Positions 1 to 4,904 of a stretch of 6,167 bases of DNA are shown piece by piece. The notes beneath the pieces are model-generated. The model worked only from the letters and a program-made list of their open reading frames with translations, had not been told where the DNA came from and did no database searches. Both the position numbers and the translations under genes were made by a program. The stretch's first letter is position 1. Each line of letters starts with the position of its first letter. Origin of the DNA: Rubrobacter sp. (GTDB lineage: Bacteria; Actinomycetota; Rubrobacteria; Rubrobacterales; Rubrobacteraceae); assembly GCA_019247245.1 (NCBI GenBank), contig JAFAPF010000367.1:1-6167 (forward strand), written 5' to 3'.

Positions 1-31
1 GTCTGAGCCATCTAGAGACCCCGGAGAGCAA

Positions 32-89
32 GCAAACCTAGCCGCAGCCCTAGAGGGTTTGCAAAGGAGTAGTTATCTTTAATTACTCC
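32..89 (+). promoter_or_regulatory. Two leader hairpins before the tiny membrane ORF
   Basis: Two inverted repeats lie in series. The first pairs GCAAACC (32-38) with GGTTTGC (56-62) around a 17-base loop. The second pairs GGAGTAGTTA (66-75) with TAATTACTCC (80-89) around the loop TCTT, giving ten consecutive pairs including one G-U. A strong ribosome binding site follows at 105-114. Because both hairpins sit just upstream of a translation signal, a role in the mRNA leader (stability, or control of initiation) is reasonable. The second hairpin has no following T-run, so it is a poor terminator. The pairing is seen directly; the role is inferred. Confidence 0.4.
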
Positions 90-104
90 CGAAATGCCAA
101 AGGG

Positions 105-114
105 AAGGAGGTGA
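105..114 (+). promoter_or_regulatory. Strong ribosome binding site
   Basis: AAGGAGGTGA at 105-114 is almost the full complement of the 16S rRNA 3' end. The first ATG at a proper distance is at 122, seven bases downstream. That ATG opens only a 22-codon frame (MRTLMGDHHL..., stop TAG at 188-190), which does not look like a protein. The frame that does look like one starts one base out of phase at GTG 138. Confidence 0.6.
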
Positions 115-137
115 GCTATAAATGAGGACCCTGATGG

Positions 138-209
138 GTGATCATCATCTTGATCATTGTAGCTGTCCTGGCCTACCTGCTTTTCGGTAGAGGCAGGCGT
201 CGTCCTTGA
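138..209 (+). CDS. Tiny single-pass membrane peptide, possibly frameshifted
   Basis: A frame from GTG 138 to TGA 207-209 encodes 23 residues: one hydrophobic segment (VIIILIIVAVLAYLLFG) and an arginine-rich end (RGRRRP). This is the layout of very small membrane proteins with a positively charged cytoplasmic tail. The strong ribosome binding site at 105-114 serves ATG 122, which is in another frame (M R T L M, then G D H H). Removing one G from the GGG at 136-138 would join them into a 28-residue protein starting MRTLMVIII. The site may therefore hold a real frameshift, a sequence error or a programmed +1 shift, or GTG 138 may be used directly with the GAGG at 124-127. No family is recognised. 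Confidence 0.35.
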   Translation: MIIILIIVAVLAYLLFGRGRRRP

Positions 210-230
210 TTACAAACTAACACCTCCCAA

Positions 231-293
231 ACGCCACCTGGCTTCGCATTATCTCTTTAAATAAAGAGCCTGCGCTTTTTGCGGGGGTGGCGT
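231..293. terminator. Inverted-repeat region, possible two-way terminator
   Basis: ACGCCACC (231-238) is the exact reverse complement of GGTGGCGT (286-293). Inside it, CTCTTTA (253-259) pairs with TAAAGAG (262-268) around AA. A T-run (276-280) lies within the right half. The site is 22 bases past the tiny membrane ORF on the plus strand and about 90 bases past the antiporter stop on the minus strand, where transcripts from both sides meet. A canonical GC stem followed directly by a T-run is not present, so the termination role is tentative. Confidence 0.35.
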
Positions 294-381
294 AAGCTCA
301 ACTTTCGAAGGTCTTCTTGCAGATAGTGCCGACCATCCCTGGGCATAGAAGCCGAAACGTTGCTCGAATACTACGAGCATC

Positions 382-1977
382 TCAAATTTCCAGACGTGCC
401 TCTTCGAGATCGAGGTCCCGTTCGATACGGCGTCGCACTTTCTCACTGATGCGGTCTTCTCTTCTTAGCTGGATCAACGCTGCACGCTCTGCGGCCAGAA
501 TCTCCCGCCTGAAACGTTGGTATGCTAGGGAGCGTTCCTCGTAGCCAGCTTCTTCGCTTTTACCGGGCGCACCGGCATAGCGGGCAGCAAAACGGCCACG
601 GCGATACTCGTAAAGTTCACGCATTCGCTCGACCGTGTCTTCGCGCACCCATTCCTCGCCTTCAAGCTCCTCGATCCTCTCGAGTACCGCCTCCGCCGCC
701 CGTAGCCTTGCCTCGTTCTCCTCACGCTGCTCCTCACCGTCGGCCTTCAAGCCCACTTGACGGATAAAAAACGGGAGGCTCAGGCCTTGTAGTACCAGCG
801 TCACCAGGATGATACCGTAGGTAAGGAAGATGACCAAGTCCCTTCCCAGGAATGCTTCTCCGCTCTCCGTAACGAAGGGAAGCGAGAGCGCGGCAGCCAG
901 TGAGACAGCACCCCGCATGCCTGCATAGCCAACGAAAGCAACCTGTGGCCAAGGAGGGAAGGGGTTGCGTTCGCGTATGCGGCGGCTGAGGTAGCGAGGG
1001 AGGTAGGCCATTGGAAACGTCCACGCAAAGCGCGTCACGACCACCACCAAACTCACCAGCACTGCATACAGAGCCAGCCTTGCCGAAGATTCGTTGGAAA
1101 GCTCACCAAAGATGGCAGGGAGCTGCAAACCTATAAGGATGAATAGCAAAGAGTTCAATAAAAAGTCCATCACCTCTAACACATCAAACACCTGTAGGCG
1201 ATTGCGCGGTGAGGTCATCTCCGGGGACTGCAGGCTGAGGTAGAGGCCCGCTGCGACCACTGCAAGCACGCCAGAGGCACCGAGCTCCTCGGCCGGAAGG
1301 TAAGTAGCGTAACCCGTGAAAAGCGCGATCGTAGTCTCCACCAGCGGATCCTCAACCCACGTCCGCACACGTGAAATTATCCACCCTATAGCTAAGCCGA
1401 TCGCCACCCCACCGACCCCGCTGAGTACAAAGTCTAATCCCGCCTCCAAGATAGAGAAACTTCCCACCACGACGGCGGTCACGGCGGTGTGGTACAGGGC
1501 CAGTGCGGTTCCATCGTTGATGAGGCTCTCACCCTCGAGGATGGTAACGATATTGTGCGGCAACCCGATGCGCTCGGCGGTGGCCGAAACGCTCACCGGG
1601 TCGGTCGGCGAGACCACAACCCCGAGAACGAAAGCCACGGACCACGGAAGCCCGATGACCACATGTGCCACCACGGCCACCGTGACGCTCGTAAGTAGCA
1701 CAAGACCTATGGACAGGAATGCTATCGGTCTAAGCTGGGCCTTGAGGTCGCTCGGAGAAGAGAAGAAGGCCGCCGAGTATAGTAGTGGTGGCAGGAAGAT
1801 CAGGAAAACCAGCTGCGGCGGCAGCTCAATCGTTGGCAAACCAGGGATGAGGCTTAAGGCCAGGCCCCCTATGACAAGAAAGACGGGGTAAGGCATTCTG
1901 GAGATGTGGGAGAGCAACACCAAGCACACCACGGCAACCAGCAACCCGAAGATTATGAACTCTAAGTGCGCAGGCAA
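382..1977 (-). CDS. CPA1-family Na+/H+ antiporter
   Basis: This 531-residue protein is a complete monovalent cation/proton antiporter of the CPA1 (NhaP/NHE-like) family, which exports Na+ (or K+) in exchange for H+ at the cytoplasmic membrane. Residues about 5-405 form roughly twelve membrane segments. Family signatures are LPPLLYSAA (62-70), SPTDPVSV (123-130), EGESLINDGTAL (148-159) with the Asn154-Asp155 pair expected in the ion site, and GMRGAVSLAAALS (353-365). Residues 411-531 are a long charged, Arg/Glu-rich helical cytosolic tail, typical of the family and often regulatory. The start is TTG at 1977: an in-frame TAG lies three codons upstream (1984-1986), and the next Met is residue 28, after the first membrane segment. 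No good ribosome binding site precedes it. The gene stands alone. Exact ion specificity cannot be read from sequence. Confidence 0.95.
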   Translation of the reverse strand: MPAHLEFIIFGLLVAVVCLVLLSHISRMPYPVFLVIGGLALSLIPGLPTIELPPQLVFLIFLPPLLYSAAFFSSPSDLKAQLRPIAFLSIGLVLLTSVTVAVVAHVVIGLPWSVAFVLGVVVSPTDPVSVSATAERIGLPHNIVTILEGESLINDGTALALYHTAVTAVVVGSFSILEAGLDFVLSGVGGVAIGLAIGWIISRVRTWVEDPLVETTIALFTGYATYLPAEELGASGVLAVVAAGLYLSLQSPEMTSPRNRLQVFDVLEVMDFLLNSLLFILIGLQLPAIFGELSNESSARLALYAVLVSLVVVVTRFAWTFPMAYLPRYLSRRIRERNPFPPWPQVAFVGYAGMRGAVSLAAALSLPFVTESGEAFLGRDLVIFLTYGIILVTLVLQGLSLPFFIRQVGLKADGEEQREENEARLRAAEAVLERIEELEGEEWVREDTVERMRELYEYRRGRFAARYAGAPGKSEEAGYEERSLAYQRFRREILAAERAALIQLRREDRISEKVRRRIERDLDLEEARLEI

Positions 1978-2251
1978 CTCATTCTACTTCGTTTGGAAAG
2001 CGCTCTCCCCGAAGCTACTAGGTGCAAGAAGGATCTGCATTTGGACGGCCTCATATAAAGATTGACTCTGCCGTCCGGTACATTCGCGTGAGGAGGCTGT
2101 GCGATGTTTTAGAAGCCGGTCCGACAAGCGCATAGCGGCTTTTATGTATACTCCGCTCATAAAAATCCTCGATGCTGTACGCCCAAAGCTACAGGCAATA
2201 GAGAGGAACCGGGCTCCTAATTCCACCGCGGCCCCTCAGACGCGAAACTAG
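1978..2251 (-). other. Non-coding stretch with two inverted repeats, possible antiporter leader
   Basis: This stretch lies between the start of the antiporter gene and the stop of the Gln-rich protein gene. A frame at 1984-2226 has no recognisable protein character. GGACGG (2043-2048) pairs with CCGTCC (2071-2076) around 22 bases. AGAAGCCG (2111-2118) pairs with CGGCTTTT (2136-2143) with one G-U in the plus sense. Read on the minus strand these would lie in a long antiporter 5' leader. They match no riboswitch class I know, and no clear promoter was found. Confidence 0.3.
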
Positions 2252-2596
2252 TTACCCGTAGGTTTGTCTCTGCGCTTGCTGCATACTGCCCTGCCAGTAC
2301 GAGAACATAGAGTTCACGAAATCCATATAGGCGTCCACCGACTCATGTGTGAGCTGCTGCCCTGCCTCGGTAGCGCGCTGCTGCTGATCGGCCAACTGCT
2401 GGCCCATCTGCCGGGTATCCTCTGCCTGAGCGCGAAGATTCTCGATGACGCGGTTGAAGAAGTCCTGCGTCAGCTGAGCGTTAAGCTCTTGGGCCGAAAC
2501 AGAACGCTCAGCCATTACCTGGTACGAATCCCTTATAGCATTGGCGAATTGTTCTGCTGCCTCGTTGACTTGTCTCTGCTGCTGTTCCTCGGCCAT
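2252..2596 (-). CDS. Gln-rich helical protein, phasin-like
   Basis: The product has 114 residues and 23 glutamines (about 20%), no cysteine, no signal peptide and no membrane segment. It should be almost wholly alpha-helical: residues 5-80 carry heptad-like Ala/Leu/Phe spacing (EQFANAIRDSY, DFFNRVIENLRAQ) and residues 84-104 form an amphipathic stretch rich in aromatics (MDFVNSMFSYW). Size, composition and the closing aromatic helix resemble phasins, the small proteins that coat polyhydroxyalkanoate granules, but there is no diagnostic motif and no PHA gene in view, so function is unproven. Apolipoprotein-like or general coiled-coil proteins are alternatives. The ATG at 2594-2596 is supported by AAGGGGG (complement of 2603-2609) six bases upstream. 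The gene is monocistronic. Confidence 0.8.
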   Translation of the reverse strand: MAEEQQQRQVNEAAEQFANAIRDSYQVMAERSVSAQELNAQLTQDFFNRVIENLRAQAEDTRQMGQQLADQQQRATEAGQQLTHESVDAYMDFVNSMFSYWQGSMQQAQRQTYG

Positions 2597-2727
2597 CGTA
2601 AGCCCCCTTGCTTTGCGTGTCTTAGCAAGTCATACATCTCCAAGGAGCCTCCGCTTTAAACACCAGATAACTGCACAATAAAGAGGCTTTGGCAACGAAA
2701 CAACGAAGAAAGGAGCTTGACGTTTCG

Positions 2728-2994
2728 ATGCAAACTTTCCCCATCGGGTACCTTTTTCACCGCTATAAGCGCTGGTACTCAAAGGGGCCTCTATTCACTC
2801 GATTATATCTTGCTTATCGTCTCGGTATTTACCTGCTTCGGTGCCGATACCTATTTTCTTTAGTTCGGTTAGTTTGGGAATTTGAGCGCTTGGGACGCGG
2901 AGGTAGATGCATCAGAAGATGGTGCCTGCCTTACGTTGCCAACAAGGTTAGCGCCCTCCCGTATTGCGGCACTAGCCGTGAGCCGACCCTCTAG
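2728..2994 (+). CDS. Doubtful hypothetical ORF, Arg/Leu/Tyr-rich
   Basis: An open frame of 88 codons starts at ATG 2728; the frame can be extended to TTG 2689. AAAGGAG at 2709-2715 precedes the ATG, but at a long 12-base distance. The product is basic and rich in Arg, Leu and Tyr (LFTRLYLAYRLGIYLLR) with scattered cysteines. Third codon positions show little GC preference, unlike the kinase gene. No family is recognised. It could be a small cationic membrane-active protein, but chance is at least as likely. Its stop falls inside the palindrome at 2986-2999. Confidence 0.2.
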   Translation: MQTFPIGYLFHRYKRWYSKGPLFTRLYLAYRLGIYLLRCRYLFSLVRLVWEFERLGRGGRCIRRWCLPYVANKVSALPYCGTSREPTL

Positions 2995-2999
2995 AGGGT
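2986..2999. repeat. Perfect 14-bp palindrome, ACCCTCTAGAGGGT
   Basis: The fourteen bases equal their own reverse complement. The site lies 46 bp past the stop of the minus-strand membrane protein gene. It could be a protein-binding site, or the core of a short terminator-like hairpin for either direction, but no T-run follows on either strand. The nine bases CTAGAGGGT also occur at 50-58. Confidence 0.5.
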
Positions 3000-3044
3000 A
3001 CCGTTGATCTGAGTACTCGGAGCCGAAGGTGCACGGGGCGCACT

Positions 3045-3578
3045 CTATAGGGTTTCTTCCCGTGAAGACGTGAAGAGGCTGAAGCCCAGCCAGGCTACAG
3101 CTATATAAAAGATGATGCTGGCGACTACAGAGAGGTAGCCCAAGACGCCACTAAGGATGCCTAATAGCAGGGCGAACAATAGCGCGGTGAGCAACGCGCC
3201 AATGATAAGTACTATGGCGGCTATGCGTGGGTAGACTCTCGCTTGGAAACAGGCTATCCCAAACAAAGCCCAACCCACCTCTGCCAGTAAACCGGCCCAG
3301 ATATTTCCCGTCAGCGCAAACGCCGTACCAAAAAAAGCGAACACAAAGCCTAGTAGCCCGAGGCTACCAAGCTCATCCGAGTGGCGGAAATATAGCCCAA
3401 CCAGCCCAAACAACAATACCGCACCAGCGATCTGCCCAATGGTTATTCTAACGAGTATCGCAGTAGGATCTTGCCCAGCAATCAAAGCAAAGAGATTGAT
3501 GAGGCTAACGATTATAGACAGTACACCCGCTACCACGGCAGCTAGCCCGCCCCAGCGGATAAGGGTTGAAGAAGGCAT
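3045..3578 (-). CDS. Multi-pass membrane protein of unknown function
   Basis: The protein has 177 residues and is mostly hydrophobic, with about six or seven membrane segments: roughly residues 9-34, 41-63, 70-90, 92-112, 117-137 and 138-168 (the last long enough for two turns). Loops are short, one carrying the charged stretch FRHSDE (64-69), and the tail ends in TSSREETL. It resembles small uncharacterised integral membrane proteins common in Actinomycetota and Chloroflexota, but I cannot name a family and no catalytic motif is visible. The frame is open for 18 codons upstream, to 3632. ATG at 3576-3578 is chosen because AAGGAGG lies six bases before it, and the product then starts MPSSTLIRWGG directly before the first membrane segment. 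A promoter and palindrome lie just upstream. No partner gene is adjacent. Confidence 0.8.
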   Translation of the reverse strand: MPSSTLIRWGGLAAVVAGVLSIIVSLINLFALIAGQDPTAILVRITIGQIAGAVLLFGLVGLYFRHSDELGSLGLLGFVFAFFGTAFALTGNIWAGLLAEVGWALFGIACFQARVYPRIAAIVLIIGALLTALLFALLLGILSGVLGYLSVVASIIFYIAVAWLGFSLFTSSREETL

Positions 3579-3617
3579 AAGACTCCTCCTTATTTGCTCG
3601 AAATTTTCACTGAACAA

Positions 3618-3646
3618 TGTATAGGATGACACCCAGTACGTACTGG
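3618..3646 (-). promoter_or_regulatory. Likely promoter of the membrane protein gene
   Basis: On the minus strand TATACA (complement of 3618-3623) is a reasonable -10 box. A 17-base spacer puts the -35 position at the complement of 3641-3646 (CCAGTA), a poor match to TTGACA that forms one end of a perfect palindrome. A weak -35 covered by a symmetric site is usual for promoters needing an activator or blocked by a repressor. The predicted start near 3611 would give a leader of about 33 bases to ATG 3578. Confidence 0.35.
3633..3646. promoter_or_regulatory. Perfect 14-bp palindrome, CCAGTACGTACTGG (candidate operator)
   Basis: The site is fully symmetric and overlaps the -35 region of the inferred membrane protein promoter, the usual place for a dimeric regulator. 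It shares the central TACGTA with the palindrome before the kinase gene. Seen directly: symmetry and position. Inferred: operator function. Which regulator would bind is unknown; the HTH protein at 4408-4710 is the only DNA-binding protein in view. Confidence 0.45.
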
Positions 3647-3698
3647 CGCAACTTTTGCTTCTGCACTCTTTATAGCAACGCGTGCCTAAGAGTTTGAT

Positions 3699-3744
3699 GG
3701 CTAGCGCATAGCCTCGGATGTACGCTCAGCTGCTTACGATCCGA
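3699..3744. other. Two adjacent hairpins in a non-coding stretch
   Basis: GGCTA (3699-3703) pairs with TAGCC (3709-3713) around five bases. It is followed immediately by TCGGATGTA (3714-3722) pairing with TAC and ATCCGA (3735-3744, one bulged G) around a 12-base loop. No ORF covers them. They may belong to a longer transcript of the minus-strand membrane gene or to a separate RNA. The strand is undetermined. Confidence 0.3.
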
Positions 3745-3871
3745 CGCTTATCTATGCCCTCTTATCGCGTCCATTTCCGAGTGCGATCCTGTCTATATAT
3801 ACATGAGTCAGTTGGTATATTCGACGGATGAAGGCTTCAAACGTAAAGCTGTGAGCCGCCACAGGAGTGCG

Positions 3872-4040
3872 AAAAGCCCAGCCTAGTGGGGTTTGGCTGC
3901 GTGGCCGCCGTTTTCCATGCTCCGCTGCCTACCGCGCGGACAACGACATCGTAACGCGAGGAAGTAAGTGCGTTACAGATCGCAAGTAAGGGCAGTGGGT
4001 AATCCTTGGAGGGGGGAATAAGGCCCACCGCCCCTAAAAC
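3872..4040 (-). ncRNA. Candidate small structured RNA with a six-cytosine loop
   Basis: On the minus strand three hairpins follow one another. H1 pairs GGGC, GTGGG and CCTT with AAGG, CCCAC and GCCC (plus-strand arms 3990-3999 plus 4004-4007, and 4020-4033), with one mismatch and a four-base bulge; its loop is ATTCCCCCCTCC. H2 pairs GTAACGC with GCGTTAC (3951-3957 and 3970-3976) around a pyrimidine-rich 12-base loop. H3 (3875-3898) has nine-base arms with two mismatches and is followed by TTT, terminator-like. Stem-loops with at least six cytosines in the loop define the 6C RNA of Actinobacteria. Here only H1 carries C6, so this is a relative or look-alike rather than a certain member. C-rich loops can pair with ribosome binding sites. 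No convincing promoter was found, so the 5' end is approximate. The overlapping frame at 3837-4055 has no protein character. Confidence 0.35.
3876..3899 (-). terminator. Terminator-like hairpin at the end of the RNA candidate
   Basis: On the minus strand CAGCC and GGCTG (complements of 3895-3899 and 3879-3883) pair perfectly, within wider imperfect nine-base arms. The right arm runs into GGC and then TTTT (complement of 3872-3875). The T-run is short, so a modest intrinsic terminator is the most that can be claimed. Confidence 0.3.
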
Positions 4041-4141
4041 GCCAGGACAAAGCAAAAGCCCCAGCTATAGTAGCCCTAAAGGAGAGGGCCACCACATGCA
4101 GTATACTAAAAAGTGTTAAGCCTTGCTTGGTTTTCTTAAAT

Positions 4142-4165
4142 CTGTTAATAAACCTGTTAATAAAC
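4142..4165. repeat. Perfect tandem 12-bp repeat, CTGTTAATAAAC twice
   Basis: Two identical copies of the 12-mer abut at 4142-4153 and 4154-4165, in an AT-rich patch about 240 bp before the HTH gene. A third TGTTAA occurs at 4114-4119. Short tandem repeats of this kind (iteron-like) are often binding sites for a DNA-binding protein, spaced here just over one helical turn. The frames reading through the repeat show no protein character. The regulatory role is inferred. Confidence 0.5.
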
Positions 4166-4394
4166 GTAAATGCTTGGCGGCTAAGGGAAACGTATTTTCA
4201 TGGGGCCGAGCTAGTACTCTACCAACCGTTCAAACGAGTCAACAAGCACCACCATTACCGATGCGGGACTACGAATTTACGGCTCACACTTCACTTCGGC
4301 TACTTTTGACAGGTGCGAAGAAGTAGCGGCAGCCCCCTATGTATAGGCATAGGCGCAGGCTCTTAGAAGACATTTTGGGTTGTGACCCTGGTAG

Positions 4395-4407
4395 TACAAT
4401 GAAGGGC
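4395..4407 (+). promoter_or_regulatory. -10 box placed for a leaderless transcript
   Basis: TACAAT at 4395-4400 matches the -10 consensus at five of six positions and lies exactly seven bases before ATG 4408. TANNNT about seven bases before the start codon is the known signature of leaderless genes in Actinobacteria. No good -35 is seen, which leaderless promoters of this kind do not always need. Confidence 0.4.
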
Positions 4408-4710
4408 ATGGAACGCAGTGAATCACTACAACGTCTCGAGCAAGCCCTAGAAGCGCTGAGAAGCGCGCTCCTTGAATTCGAGCAGACCCTCAATGGGCAA
4501 TTATCGAAGGACCCACAAAGCCGAGCACCGGAACTACTCTCGATCCCCGAGGTTTGTCACTCGCTGGGGATGGGCAAGAGTTGGGTCTACCGTAGAATAA
4601 AGAGCGGAGAGATACCTAGCGTGAAGCTGGGCCGCTCTATCAAGGTTAAGCGCGAGGACCTAGAAGGTTATCTGGAGAACAACCGCTACCGGCCAGCAGA
4701 AGAAGAATAG
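4408..4710 (+). CDS. Excisionase-type helix-turn-helix DNA-binding protein
   Basis: The product has 100 residues. Residues 1-30 form a Leu/Glu-rich helix likely to make a coiled-coil dimer contact (LQRLEQALEALRSALLEFE). Residues 43-90 are a winged HTH of the MerR/excisionase (helix_turn_helix_17) type, with the usual order LLSIPEVCHSLGMGKSWVYR, then IKSGEIPSVKLG, then a basic strand and EDLEGYLE. The tail is acidic. Such proteins bind short sites as phage or plasmid excisionases or as stand-alone regulators; no integrase is in view, so a regulator is more likely. The frame is open back to ATG 4339 and has an ATG at 4399, but none of the three has a ribosome binding site. ATG 4408 is preferred for its -10 box; the longer form would add 23 residues. 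The kinase gene follows after 194 bp, with its own promoter. Confidence 0.8.
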   Translation: MERSESLQRLEQALEALRSALLEFEQTLNGQLSKDPQSRAPELLSIPEVCHSLGMGKSWVYRRIKSGEIPSVKLGRSIKVKREDLEGYLENNRYRPAEEE

Positions 4711-4785
4711 CATCTTCTAAGAACCTCTCTTCACCTACCCCCGTCTATCTTGACGCGGTATTGTCTTCCTGAGTTGTGCATCTGT

Positions 4786-4799
4786 GTACTACGTAGTAC
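4786..4799. promoter_or_regulatory. Perfect 14-bp palindrome, GTACTACGTAGTAC (candidate operator)
   Basis: A fully symmetric site between the HTH gene and the kinase gene. It ends four bases before TATAAA (4804-4809), a possible distal -10 box without a clear -35, and about 46 bp before the -35 of the likelier kinase promoter. Its centre TACGTA matches that of the palindrome at 3633-3646. A dimeric regulator controlling the kinase gene is a fair guess; autoregulation of the HTH gene from downstream is less likely. Confidence 0.45.
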
Positions 4800-4845
4800 C
4801 GCTTATAAAGCCGTATTGCTGTTATTAATTTTCCTCTGAGGAGTG

Positions 4846-4873
4846 TTTACTCTTACTCTGTTTAGGGTAGAAT
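4846..4873 (+). promoter_or_regulatory. Likely sigma70-type promoter of the kinase gene
   Basis: TTTACT (4846-4851) and TAGAAT (4868-4873) are separated by 16 bases and match the consensus at four and five positions of six. Transcription would start near 4880, leaving a short leader before the ribosome binding site at 4896-4900. This makes the kinase gene its own transcription unit. Confidence 0.45.
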
Positions 4874-4904
4874 ATGTTATTAGAAACAAGCCAAAAGGAG
4901 AAAG

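Noticed and set aside
1316..1891. A 191-codon plus-strand ORF opposite the antiporter
   Set aside because: It lies wholly antisense to a confident CPA1 gene, has Ser/Thr/Pro/Arg-rich low-complexity wording typical of a shadow frame, and has no ribosome binding site.
1984..2226. Minus-strand ORF of 80 codons directly upstream of, and in frame with, the antiporter
   Set aside because: It ends at the TAG three codons before the antiporter start, its product is not membrane-like or otherwise recognisable, and the antiporter is already full length.
2264..2659. A 131-codon plus-strand ORF opposite the Gln-rich protein
   Set aside because: Antisense shadow of a gene with a good ribosome binding site and sensible composition; its Leu/Cys-rich product arises from reverse-read CAG codons.
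3691..3706. AGAGTTTGATGGCTAG resembles the 5' end of 16S rRNA
   Set aside because: Only about ten bases match and nothing downstream resembles 16S rRNA; this is a chance match.
3837..4055. Minus-strand ORF of 72 codons over the structured RNA candidate
   Set aside because: No ribosome binding site and no protein-like pattern, and the bases are better explained by nested stems.
4201..4235. On the minus strand a GGTTGGTAGAG segment recalls a tRNA D-arm
   Set aside because: No acceptor pairing, anticodon arm or T-arm could be built around it.
4306..4311. Perfect TTGACA -35 box before the HTH gene
   Set aside because: No -10 box lies 15-19 bases downstream; the nearest TATA-like bases are too far away.
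4123..4326. Overlapping plus-strand ORFs of 60-67 codons before the HTH gene
   Set aside because: They run through the tandem 12-bp repeat, lack ribosome binding sites and show no protein-like composition.
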